A stretch of 7,438 bases of DNA from the NCBI GenBank assembly GCA_018814465.1, contig JAHIZR010000221.1, positions 1 to 7,438 of the forward strand, written 5' to 3'. The translations under genes were made by a program, and so were the position numbers. The stretch comes from a bacterium (GTDB lineage Bacteria; Electryoneota; RPQS01). Shown in pieces: positions 1 through 6,379 of this stretch. Within the stretch, counting starts at the first letter, position 1, and every line of letters begins with the position of its first letter. Below the pieces are notes generated by a model. That model was not told where the DNA came from, did no database searches, and was given only the letters and a program-made list of their open reading frames with translations.

Positions 1-363
1 ATTGACCAAACCGGTTAAATTAAGCCCGGAAGCGGAGAGACGCCAATAGAGCAGCACCCATTCATCGTCGGTCGTATCTTCCGCGAAGCAGTGTGTGGCC
101 GTCGGGAAATACGAAGCATAAGCGCTGGCCGAGGCTTCCATCAGCATCGTCGGTGTTCCAGTCTCCCATTCGTAGTCGGGAATCGTCCAAGTCTGATTGA
201 CGCCGCCGGGACCGATAGACAGCGACTGATCTCCGATGGTACTGTAATCAAGTGAACCGGTTCCGATACTTGGCATATCGGATTCATCAATGACAATCTG
301 CGCGAGCGAATAGAAAGGTATCGCCAGAAAGCTCGCCATGAATAGAATGCGAAATACTTTCAT
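1..363 (-). CDS. Secreted protein, N-terminal part (third member of a tandem family exported by type IX secretion)
   Basis: Only the first 121 codons are in the window; the 3' end lies beyond base 1. The product starts MKVFRILFMASFLAIPFYSLAQ, a clear Sec signal peptide with likely cleavage after SLA before Gln22. The mature start resembles the two genes upstream: an I-x-E/Q-S-D-M-P-S-x-G stretch, then GPGGVNQTWTIPDYEW and FPTATHCF, which correspond to GPAGANQTWTVP and FPTATHAF in the 1802-2869 gene. A second ATG lies six bases upstream at 369, but the AGGA ribosome site is 8 nt from the ATG at 363 and only 2 nt from the other, so 363 is chosen. By analogy with its neighbours it should end in a type IX sorting domain, but that part is not visible. 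Function of the mature domain is unknown. Confidence 0.85.
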   Translation of the reverse strand, partial: MKVFRILFMASFLAIPFYSLAQIVIDESDMPSIGTGSLDYSTIGDQSLSIGPGGVNQTWTIPDYEWETGTPTMLMEASASAYASYFPTATHCFAEDTTDDEWVLLYWRLSASGLNLTGLVN

Positions 364-440
364 GATCATAATCCTAAAATCAAACAATACTGTCGACACT
401 ATTGAAAGATATAAGATATCAACGAAAAATGCAAGGCAAC

Positions 441-470
441 AAAAAAGGCTGACGATGATGTCAGCCTTTT
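441..470 (-). terminator. Rho-independent terminator of the 488-1549 gene
   Basis: A perfect 10-bp inverted repeat (AAAAGGCTGA at 443-452 and TCAGCCTTTT at 461-470) encloses the 8-nt loop CGATGATG. Read on the minus strand the hairpin runs into six consecutive T residues. It starts 17 nt after the stop codon of the minus-strand gene that ends at 488. The stem is nearly the same as that of the terminator at 1750-1777. Confidence 0.85.
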
Positions 471-487
471 CTCTGAATATAACGATT

Positions 488-1549
488 CTATTTAACGAGC
501 AGCATTCTGTGTGTTACTGACTGATCGCCTGCCTTCACGTTGGCAAAATAGGAACCGCTGGCCCAAGCACTGTTTCCAATCGGCATGTTGTGATTTCCCG
601 GGCTGAGCGTGATTTCTTCCCGTGATACCGTTTCCCCCAGCTCGTTGTAGATTGTTACGGTTACTTTGGATGCTTCATCGATCGTGATCGGCAAACTTGT
701 TGTCGGATTAAAGGGATTCGGGTAATTCTGACCTACGGCAAGACTGGCAGCAAACGGACCGCGAAGCGGCTCTGTATTCACCGTACCTACACGAACCGCG
801 GACACATAGCCTTGCGTGAACGTCGGACTGGTAACTCCTTCGAGGGATTCGATCTGTAATCCCGCTACGCCTTCATCCGAAAACCAGGTGAACGAGATAT
901 CGCGAACAGTCTGCGGCGGCAGCGGCGACGGCAGGTAGAGCGTACTCCAGTTCTGGCTGTAGACACGTAATGTGGCAAAGTTGCCTTCCTCCGTCTGCAC
1001 GGTTCCCCAAGCATCCACCGATTTAACGCTGGAGTCCACACGCGTTACTTGAAAGCCGTTCCATTCTACTTCCCAGTAGGAAACGGTCGTCCACGACGCA
1101 CCGTAGGTCAGCGGCAGCGGAGCGAAAAAAGCTTCATTGGGGAAGATAAATGTCTGCGTGAGCGTATCAGCCAGCACAACGAGACCTAAATAATAAACGC
1201 CATTGGCCGCGATGCGCTGGTAGTTATACATCAGACCTTCGACACCGAAATCATCGTTGAATCCATACAAACAACGGTTGGCGGTCGGGAAATCATTGGC
1301 ATAAGGTGTTGTCGATGGATTAATAACATCGACTGGATAGGGAGCATCCCAGTCATAATCCGGCAGCACCCAAGTTTGATTGGGTCCAGCCGCGCCGAGA
1401 TTTACTTCGACCAGACCGGGCACTGATTCATACTGCAGTGTTTGACCGACAGCCGGAACATCCGATTGCGTAATGGTGATTTGGGCGAGCAGAGCCTGAA
1501 ACGCGCAGAGCAGGCCGATTGTACAAATAATTTTCATGAGCGACCGCAT
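488..1549 (-). CDS. Secreted protein with C-terminal type IX secretion sorting domain (paralogue 2)
   Basis: The product has 353 residues. Residues 1-22 (MRSLMKIICTIGLLCAFQAL then LA) form a Sec signal peptide, with likely cleavage before Gln23. The mature domain (about 24-260) has no recognised catalytic motif. It contains the family's NQTWVLPDYDW stretch (57-67), FPTA (87-90), YNYQRIAANGVYYLG (108-122), and a DAWGTVQTEEGN...LRVYS segment (179-198) of the kind often seen in type IX cargo proteins. The last ~80 residues, from VGQNYPNPFNPTTS (272-285) to the terminal RMLLVK, match the type A sorting domain (TIGR04183-like): IYNELG near 300-305 and SGSYFANVKAG near 331-341. This directs export across the outer membrane and usually surface anchoring or release. 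The frame stays open to an ATG at 1588, but the ATG at 1549 has a GAGG site 6 nt upstream and leads directly into the signal peptide, so it is preferred. Natural substrate or role is unknown. Confidence 0.9.
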   Translation of the reverse strand: MRSLMKIICTIGLLCAFQALLAQITITQSDVPAVGQTLQYESVPGLVEVNLGAAGPNQTWVLPDYDWDAPYPVDVINPSTTPYANDFPTANRCLYGFNDDFGVEGLMYNYQRIAANGVYYLGLVVLADTLTQTFIFPNEAFFAPLPLTYGASWTTVSYWEVEWNGFQVTRVDSSVKSVDAWGTVQTEEGNFATLRVYSQNWSTLYLPSPLPPQTVRDISFTWFSDEGVAGLQIESLEGVTSPTFTQGYVSAVRVGTVNTEPLRGPFAASLAVGQNYPNPFNPTTSLPITIDEASKVTVTIYNELGETVSREEITLSPGNHNMPIGNSAWASGSYFANVKAGDQSVTHRMLLVK

Positions 1550-1638
1550 GGTGATCCTCGCAATGATTGGTTTAGTAGTGACATCCATAACAACTTAGAA
1601 TCAGCAAACTCCATGCCTTGCAAGGACTTCGAAGCCAT

Positions 1639-1667
1639 CGTATACACTATCTGTAAAGAAGAGTTAA
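1639..1667 (-). promoter_or_regulatory. Possible sigma70-like promoter for the 488-1549 gene
   Basis: Read on the minus strand, TTAACT (1662-1667) and TATACG (1639-1644) are separated by 17 bp. Each matches four of six bases of the -35 and -10 consensus. The 252-bp gap that holds it (1550-1801) is AT-rich with other weak matches, especially around 1690-1740, so the exact promoter is uncertain. Confidence 0.3.
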
Positions 1668-1749
1668 TCTCTTTCCCACACAGAACAAATATCTTAATAT
1701 ATTAATAATAAAACATTTGACGCATAATAAACAATAATGTCTATAAATG

Positions 1750-1777
1750 AAAAAGGCTGACATTGAAGCCAGCCTTT
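1750..1777 (-). terminator. Rho-independent terminator of the 1802-2869 gene
   Basis: AAAGGCTG (1752-1759) pairs with CAGCCTTT (1770-1777) around a 10-nt loop. On the minus strand the stem is followed by five T residues (1750-1754). It starts 24 nt after the stop of the upstream secreted-protein gene. Stem, loop length and the CTGAA flank resemble the terminator at 441-470, suggesting common descent. Confidence 0.8.
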
Positions 1778-1801
1778 CTGAAGAACTTGCCTGTATTAGG
1801 T

Positions 1802-2869
1802 CTACTTGAGTAGCGTCATGCGCTTCGTTTGCAGTTGCTCACCAGCCTTGACTTGCGCGAAGTAATTGCCGCTCGCCCAGGCATTACCATCAAAAGCGAT
1901 GGTATGATTGCCGGGACCGAAGCTGTATTGTTCGTACGAGACGACTGCGCCGAGTTCGTTGTAGATGGTCACTTCCACATTGGCGGCCTGCTCCAGAGAA
2001 ATCGGCAGGCTGGTTGTTGGGTTGAAAGGATTGGGATAGTTCTGGCCGACCGAGAAATTATCGGCAACTGGACCGCGCACGGGATCGGCAGCCACCGCTC
2101 CGGCAACCGCGAAGGAGATTCCGCCGGTCGTAAAGTTCGGATTGGGTTCATCCATATCAGACCACATCGTCACTGCCGGGATGCCGCCCTGCGTGATCCA
2201 CTCATAATAGTAATACGACGTTTCGGTCGTTACCGGAGGCAGGGGCGGCATATTTAGTTCCGAGATGGAAAACGAATGGGTCTGAATGCGCAGCACATTA
2301 GAAGATCCGAACTGAGTATTGATGGTTCCATAACCGTCAATATGATAGAGCGAAGAATCTGTCATTTCCATCGTCATGCCCTCAACCGGGCTGAACGAAT
2401 AGTGAGCGACTGAAGTCCATTGCGTGCCGTAGGTCGCCGGGAAGGGCATGTCCATAGATCCGTCGTCGAAGCTAATCACTACTTCTTCTCCTTCATAACC
2501 GGTTGCCATGCCGAGCGAGTATGCGCCATCTGCGGCGATCCGAGTATAGGAGTAGCCGTCACCAATGCCATCCGCATCCAAAGAATGAAAGGCGTGAGTG
2601 GCAGTAGGGAAATGGTCGAAAAACGGCGTCGTGTTCGGCTGAACGATGGTATTGCTGCCGGTCATAGGTGCATCCACTTGGGGAACGGTCCATGTCTGAT
2701 TTGCGCCGGCGGGGCCGACGTTCACGGTCACATCTTCCTGTGTGCCGTAGAAAGTGTGCACCGTGCCGAAGCTGGGCATACTGCTTTGCGTGATGGTGAA
2801 CTGCGCGCTGGCGACAGAAACCATCAGCATTAAGACTAATACGGACAAAGAAAGTTTGAGAGTACTCAT
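1802..2869 (-). CDS. Secreted protein with C-terminal type IX secretion sorting domain (paralogue 1)
   Basis: The product has 355 residues. The signal peptide is MSTLKLSLSVLVLMLMVSVA then SA, with likely cleavage before Gln23. The mature domain shares its pattern with the next two genes: FTITQSSMPSFG (24-35), GPAGANQTWTVP (52-63), FPTATHAF (87-94), YTRIAADGAYSLG (108-120) and DGYGTINTQFGSSNVLRIQ (178-196). The final ~83 residues form a type A type IX sorting domain: VGQNYPNPFNPTTS (274-287), IYNELG (302-307), WASGNYFAQVKAG (331-343), ending RMTLLK. Aligned by hand, about 50 of 83 residues here are identical to the paralogue at 488-1549. An AGGAG site lies 6 nt before the ATG. A good promoter (2917-2945) and a terminator (1750-1777) flank it, so it is probably transcribed alone. 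The role of the mature domain is not known; no enzyme motif was seen. Confidence 0.92.
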   Translation of the reverse strand: MSTLKLSLSVLVLMLMVSVASAQFTITQSSMPSFGTVHTFYGTQEDVTVNVGPAGANQTWTVPQVDAPMTGSNTIVQPNTTPFFDHFPTATHAFHSLDADGIGDGYSYTRIAADGAYSLGMATGYEGEEVVISFDDGSMDMPFPATYGTQWTSVAHYSFSPVEGMTMEMTDSSLYHIDGYGTINTQFGSSNVLRIQTHSFSISELNMPPLPPVTTETSYYYYEWITQGGIPAVTMWSDMDEPNPNFTTGGISFAVAGAVAADPVRGPVADNFSVGQNYPNPFNPTTSLPISLEQAANVEVTIYNELGAVVSYEQYSFGPGNHTIAFDGNAWASGNYFAQVKAGEQLQTKRMTLLK

Positions 2870-2916
2870 TGATTGCTCCTGCTCGGGATTTTCCGGTTTA
2901 AGTTTGGTGAGAAGTG

Positions 2917-2945
2917 AATATAAGGAAATAAACGCTCATCTTCAA
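2917..2945 (-). promoter_or_regulatory. Sigma70-like promoter for the 1802-2869 secreted-protein gene
   Basis: On the minus strand TTGAAG (2940-2945, 4 of 6 matches to TTGACA) is separated by exactly 17 bp from TATATT (2917-2922, 5 of 6 matches to TATAAT). Transcription would begin near 2910, giving a leader of about 40 nt that contains the AGGAG ribosome site. It lies in the 128-bp gap after the lipoprotein gene. No convincing U-tract terminator was found in that gap. Confidence 0.55.
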
Positions 2946-2997
2946 TAATCCAGCCGGAGCATTTACCGTGAAATTCAGAAACGGAACGATTGACTAT

Positions 2998-3870
2998 TCA
3001 ATCATGGCCCGTGACGGCGATGTTGCCGTTGGTTGTCGATAAGGCTATATCACCGTCGCCGGTTCCCAACAGACCGACGACGGAAGTCGGGGATATCGTT
3101 GCGTTGCCTAAGGTCAGATTCGAATAAGCAATCCGGCCATTTACCACCGTAGCCGTAAAAGCAGCGGAAGTCGTCGCGGGAATTTCCAGTCCGATATTGC
3201 CGTTCGTCACATGCAAATCACACACTCCCGATTCCGGCAATACGACTTCCGCGGTGATGCCGCCATTCACGGAGCTGCCGGTGACGCTGCCTTCAAAACT
3301 TTCAAAATGCAGGATACCGTTGACTATGCTGCCGATGGCATGGCCACTGCCGGAGATAAACAGACTGCCGTTCACGACTGAGGCGGTAGCGCTGTTAGCC
3401 ATATCGTGAATCCAAACCGGACCGTTCACCTGGCTGACAGTGAGCAGCATGCTCTCCGGAAGCTCGATATAGTACTCAACGATATAGTTGCGGCCCTCGG
3501 ACTGGTCGGGTTGTTCAGTCTCAAAACGAAGCGATTCGGTTGTTTTCGTAAATATGACCTGTAAATCTCCGAGGTGCTCATCCGCATCGGCTTGACTGTC
3601 GGATTCGACCCGACGTTCTCCGGAGACAACGATTGAATCGAGGCCTGCATCAGGAAAGAAGTGGATTGACGCCTGACCGCTGACCGCATCGAGAATAAAA
3701 CTTGTTGTTTGATAGGGCGGCAGAAACGAGTATTCAAACTCCTCCGAAGCGGAATAATTCGTATTGCCTGCATAATGACCATTGTTTTCGTCATCGTCAT
3801 TACAGGAAACCGCAAAACAGAGCAGCAACGCAAGCAAAGAACAAATAAGAAGGTTGTGAGCGAACTTCAT
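2998..3870 (-). CDS. Putative lipoprotein with DUF4097-like beta-helical repeats
   Basis: The product has 290 residues. It starts with a basic, hydrophobic leader and a lipobox-like AVSC ending at Cys23, followed by an acidic Asn-Asp-Asp-Asp-Glu stretch, so it is probably a lipid-anchored envelope protein. From residue 145 on, NG turns recur at 149-150, 167-168, 184-185, 202-203, 223-224, 244-245 and 281-282, with alternating small hydrophobic residues between (for example ASVVNGSLFISGSG). Spacing is mostly 16-21 residues. This is the pattern of a right-handed parallel beta-helix of the DUF4097 (adhesin-like) type. Family assignment is by pattern only, and no catalytic residues are expected. 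A GTG at 3876 is in frame, but the AAGG site is 9 nt from the ATG at 3870 and only 3 nt from the GTG, so 3870 is used. It begins 26 nt after the stop of the upstream gene, suggesting co-transcription. Confidence 0.85.
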   Translation of the reverse strand: MKFAHNLLICSLLALLLCFAVSCNDDDENNGHYAGNTNYSASEEFEYSFLPPYQTTSFILDAVSGQASIHFFPDAGLDSIVVSGERRVESDSQADADEHLGDLQVIFTKTTESLRFETEQPDQSEGRNYIVEYYIELPESMLLTVSQVNGPVWIHDMANSATASVVNGSLFISGSGHAIGSIVNGILHFESFEGSVTGSSVNGGITAEVVLPESGVCDLHVTNGNIGLEIPATTSAAFTATVVNGRIAYSNLTLGNATISPTSVVGLLGTGDGDIALSTTNGNIAVTGHD

Positions 3871-3896
3871 AGGCACGTACCTTTCTGAAGGAAGTA

Positions 3897-5021
3897 TCAG
3901 TCCTCGATCATTTCAATATTAGCGCGGGGCAGCACGATTCTCTCGCTTGTGCTCTCCAGTTCAACTTCCAGTACCCGCACTTTGGCTTCGGTCTCCAGCG
4001 CGGTCAACTCCGGCGGGAGCGCGGTGACACGCCCTAGCGCGCCGAAATGCGGCTCACGAATGATCCGCACCAAAGCTCCAACCTCCAGAGCCGCAATTTC
4101 CTGCTCCGCCTCGATATGATGTGAGACATCTTTCTTCGTAATGATAATTTCCGGCCGCATCACACCCGCCCGAATCTGCGTCGCCCCGGAGCAACTGGCC
4201 TTCCGACCCTGATTCTTCCGCAGCAGTTCGAAGGTGCGGTTGGCCATCGTAATTTTACCAAATCCTTCGGTTAAAATCAAGGTGATGCCGAGCTGTTCGC
4301 TGCCGGTAATCGCCACACCCTGCTCATAACCGAGCAATTTTCTCAAATCAATGCTGTCGAAACCGCCGACGACAACCGCCGACGCCCCCAAATCGATAGC
4401 TTTCTTGATCGCATCGAAGGTCACAAGCGATCCTCCGACGAGGATCTTCCGCTCCGCGTCCTCAGGAATATGCGCGGCATCAAGCACATCCGCCGGACTG
4501 CCGCAGCACATCTTTATGCAGCCGTAGGTTTCGCCGCCGACGCCGAAAATTCCTTGAATCAGCGAGCCGACCGCCTGCACCTCTACTCCTTCGTGCTCAA
4601 ACACCTCCGTTACCCGGCCATCGATATAGGCTTCCACTTCAACGGGAACAGGCGGATCGCGCAGAATCAACTGTCCGGTGATATCCGAGACGCTGTCCAG
4701 CGAGCCGGTGACAGGCGATTTCAGTTTCGACGTGAACAGACCGAAGAACGATTTCGAGACCGCGATTACCTGATCCTTCTCGACCTTATCACCTGCTTTA
4801 ATGAGCAGCGACTTTTTCACCTCGCCCGGCAGACAGCCGAGTACGTTAGCGGCATTCAGCGGCGTCACTTTCCCCGGCAGGTCGGTACGGGCTACGACCT
4901 CCTCCGCGAGCAAGTGCTGTCCCTTCGACACCGCGACATCGCCTTGCAAAGGCAAAATGCGGTCTTTGGTAATCAGCGTTGTTTCGGCGACGCGCAGTCC
5001 CGGAGTAAACGTAGTTGACAT
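3897..5021 (-). CDS. Uncharacterised conserved-looking protein, barrel-sandwich-like N-terminus and KOW-like C-terminus
   Basis: The product has 374 residues with no signal peptide or membrane segment, so it is probably cytoplasmic. Residues ~24-125 contain two G-x-x-V-x-K-G-x-x-L/V units (LPLQGDVAVSKGQHL at 24-38, LLIKAGDKVEKDQVIAVSK at 72-90) and SPVTGSLDSVSDITGQLILR (102-121). This pattern recalls the barrel-sandwich hybrid folds of biotinyl/lipoyl domains and the RnfC N-terminus. A glycine-rich segment GIFGVGGETYG (158-168) precedes a Cys-Cys pair (173-174). Residues ~190-300 look like an alpha/beta domain (ILVGGSL, AVVVGGFDSIDL, ITLILTEGFG). Residues ~315-372 (GALVRIIREPHFGALGRV, later VLPRANIEMIE) resemble a KOW/NusG-like beta-barrel. 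I recall similar proteins only as hypothetical in FCB candidate phyla, so no function is assigned. In-frame TTG and ATG codons at 5069 and 5066 exist, but they lie in a hairpin loop and add unlike sequence. The ATG at 5021 is preferred although neither start has a clear ribosome site. Confidence 0.85.
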   Translation of the reverse strand: MSTTFTPGLRVAETTLITKDRILPLQGDVAVSKGQHLLAEEVVARTDLPGKVTPLNAANVLGCLPGEVKKSLLIKAGDKVEKDQVIAVSKSFFGLFTSKLKSPVTGSLDSVSDITGQLILRDPPVPVEVEAYIDGRVTEVFEHEGVEVQAVGSLIQGIFGVGGETYGCIKMCCGSPADVLDAAHIPEDAERKILVGGSLVTFDAIKKAIDLGASAVVVGGFDSIDLRKLLGYEQGVAITGSEQLGITLILTEGFGKITMANRTFELLRKNQGRKASCSGATQIRAGVMRPEIIITKKDVSHHIEAEQEIAALEVGALVRIIREPHFGALGRVTALPPELTALETEAKVRVLEVELESTSERIVLPRANIEMIED

Positions 5022-5045
5022 GAAAATATTAAGTATGAAATATGA
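5018..5045 (-). repeat. Short degenerate heptamer repeat at the start of the 3897-5021 gene
   Basis: Minus-strand units are TCATATT, TCATACT, TAATATT and a shifted TTCATGT that includes the start codon of the downstream gene. The period is 7 bp. The unit resembles that of the array at 7030-7057 (TCATACC). With so few units, a chance AT-rich pattern remains possible. Confidence 0.35.
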
Positions 5046-5055
5046 TGCTTGTACA

Positions 5056-5081
5056 CCCTGATTCATCAAAGCTAATCAGGG
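5056..5081 (-). other. Hairpin between the TonB-domain gene and the KOW-like gene
   Basis: CCCTGATT (5056-5063) and AATCAGGG (5074-5081) form a perfect 8-bp stem with a 10-nt loop. On the minus strand it follows the TonB-domain stop codon by 15 nt. There is no T-run after it, so it is not a standard intrinsic terminator. It may act as a processing or 3'-end stabilising element, or a weak terminator. Confidence 0.5.
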
Positions 5082-5096
5082 GGCAGGGGAGTAGTC

Positions 5097-5579
5097 TTAC
5101 TGGCTCACTTTGACTTCCGGCAGCTTCTTAGGGGCGGCATCCGCATCAGCTTCCTTCAGCCAGACTTTTCCCTTTTCGAAGTAAAACGTTTCCGCGACAT
5201 TGTAGATCACGGGATTTCCTTGCCAATAAGCCGGTTTATACTTCCAATCACGCACGGTTTTCTTAACCGCGTCTCCAAAACCTAAACCCTTAGGCTGTTC
5301 GCTTCTGATGTTGATACTATTGATATATCCTGTCGAATCAACTACCAACAGCGCAAGTACGGCGCCCCGGATGTCGGAGTTGGTATCAGCCGTTGCCGGG
5401 AAAGTGGGCATTGGGCATGTTTCCGCGATTCGTTCCGGCTTAAGCAGGTTTTGTTTGACAACCTCTTCCTTAACGGGCGACTGTGCGGATGCGAGACCGC
5501 TGCCGGCCGGCAATGAGATCAGGATGAGCGTTGCGCACGTCATGATCAGAGTGATTTTTGTTTTTGAATAATTAATCAT
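5097..5579 (-). CDS. Exported protein with TonB C-terminal domain
   Basis: The product has 160 residues. The N-terminus holds a hydrophobic segment (about 9-25) followed by GLASAQ, so it is either a cleaved signal peptide (before Gln33) or an uncleaved anchor. Residues ~70-136 follow the TonB C-terminal pattern: RGAVLALLVVDSTGYINSI, FGDAVKKTVRDWKYKPAYWQG and a final ETFYFEKG. In TonB proteins this domain contacts outer-membrane receptors in the periplasm. The product is short and lacks the long proline-rich linker of classical TonB, and no exbB or exbD genes lie nearby, so it may be a stand-alone periplasmic TonB-like domain. The ATG at 5579 has only a weak GAGTGG element upstream; an in-frame GTG at 5591 would add four residues. 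It starts 16 nt after the hydrolase stop, which fits an operon. Confidence 0.85.
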   Translation of the reverse strand: MINYSKTKITLIMTCATLILISLPAGSGLASAQSPVKEEVVKQNLLKPERIAETCPMPTFPATADTNSDIRGAVLALLVVDSTGYINSINIRSEQPKGLGFGDAVKKTVRDWKYKPAYWQGNPVIYNVAETFYFEKGKVWLKEADADAAPKKLPEVKVSQ

Positions 5580-5595
5580 CGTTCCACTCACTTGT

Positions 5596-6378
5596 TTATT
5601 TATCTGTCAGTACTTCCCGAAAAAAAGTCTTCATCGCTTCCCAGGAACGTTTATCCGCTTTTTCGTTATAAGCCGTGCCTTTGCCGGGATCATTTCCGGC
5701 CGCGGGATTGGTGAAGGCGTGCACTGCGCCGCTGTAATGAATAAACTGAAAATCCACCTTCGCGGCGCTCATTTCGCGCAGGAATGCGTTCACTTCCTCT
5801 GCTGGAACATGAGGATCGTCCACGCCATGACAGATAAGCAGGCTTGCCTTGATGTTTTTTGCATCTTCAGGATGAGGGGTATTCAATCCTCCATGAAAGC
5901 TGACCACTCCTTTTAATTCCGCTCCGCCGCGAGCCAGTTCCAGCGCGCAGGTTCCGCCAAAGCAATAGCCGATAGCCAGCAGGCGAGAGTTATCGCACAA
6001 GGAAAAATTTTTCAGGTTCCAGAGTCCGGCGGCGGCGCGCTCGCGCATCAGATCGCGATCCTCATAGAACGGTTTTGCCAGCAGAGACGCGCTGTCCGGC
6101 GACTGCGTGACGATGTTTGCTCCATACATGTCGCAGGCAAAAGCGATATAGCCCATTTCCGCGATCTCGCGCGCCCGTTGTTTTGCATACTCATTCAGTC
6201 CCCACCATTCATGAATCACCAGTACTCCGGGGCGAATCGTGTTCAGGGCGACGTCATAGGCAAGATAGCCACTCAGTTTCACACCATCATGTTCATAATC
6301 CACATCCAAACCGATGACTTCGGCCTGTACGATCCCCAATGCAAAAAGCGCGATACAGATAGCAGTCAGTAATTTCAT
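5596..6378 (-). CDS. Exported dienelactone hydrolase family protein (alpha/beta hydrolase)
   Basis: The product has 260 residues. MKLLTAICIALFALGIVQA is a Sec signal peptide, so the enzyme probably works in the periplasm or outside the cell. The dienelactone hydrolase family (PF01738) pattern is complete: HEWWGLN with Glu57 (56-62), GYCFGG with nucleophile Cys139 (137-142), HGVDDPHVP with Asp188 (184-192) and SGAVHAFTNP with His220 (216-225). The Cys-Asp-His triad is therefore intact. The family hydrolyses ester or lactone bonds; the substrate cannot be inferred here. The frame extends upstream to 6591 inside the pyrophosphatase gene, but that extension is a shadow. The ATG at 6378 has an AAGGG site 5 nt upstream and begins the signal peptide. 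Only one base separates this ATG from the pyrophosphatase stop, suggesting translational coupling. Confidence 0.93.
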   Translation of the reverse strand: MKLLTAICIALFALGIVQAEVIGLDVDYEHDGVKLSGYLAYDVALNTIRPGVLVIHEWWGLNEYAKQRAREIAEMGYIAFACDMYGANIVTQSPDSASLLAKPFYEDRDLMRERAAAGLWNLKNFSLCDNSRLLAIGYCFGGTCALELARGGAELKGVVSFHGGLNTPHPEDAKNIKASLLICHGVDDPHVPAEEVNAFLREMSAAKVDFQFIHYSGAVHAFTNPAAGNDPGKGTAYNEKADKRSWEAMKTFFREVLTDK

Positions 6379-6379
6379 A

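Noticed and set aside
408..440. Possible promoter for the first secreted-protein gene (TTGCAT and TATATC on the minus strand)
   Set aside because: The spacer is only 15 bp. An alternative Bacteroidota-type reading (TATCTTTC as TAnnTTTG) also has mismatches; the gap 364-487 probably holds a promoter, but its position cannot be fixed.
2988..3003. Small inverted repeat GATTGA/TCAATC at the end of the lipoprotein gene
   Set aside because: The stem is only 6 bp, AT-rich, includes the stop codon and is not followed by a T-run, so it is not a convincing terminator.
4470..5018. Plus-strand open frame of 182 codons opposite the KOW-like gene
   Set aside because: The Arg/His/Gln-rich translation has no recognisable motif and the minus frame is the coherent one.
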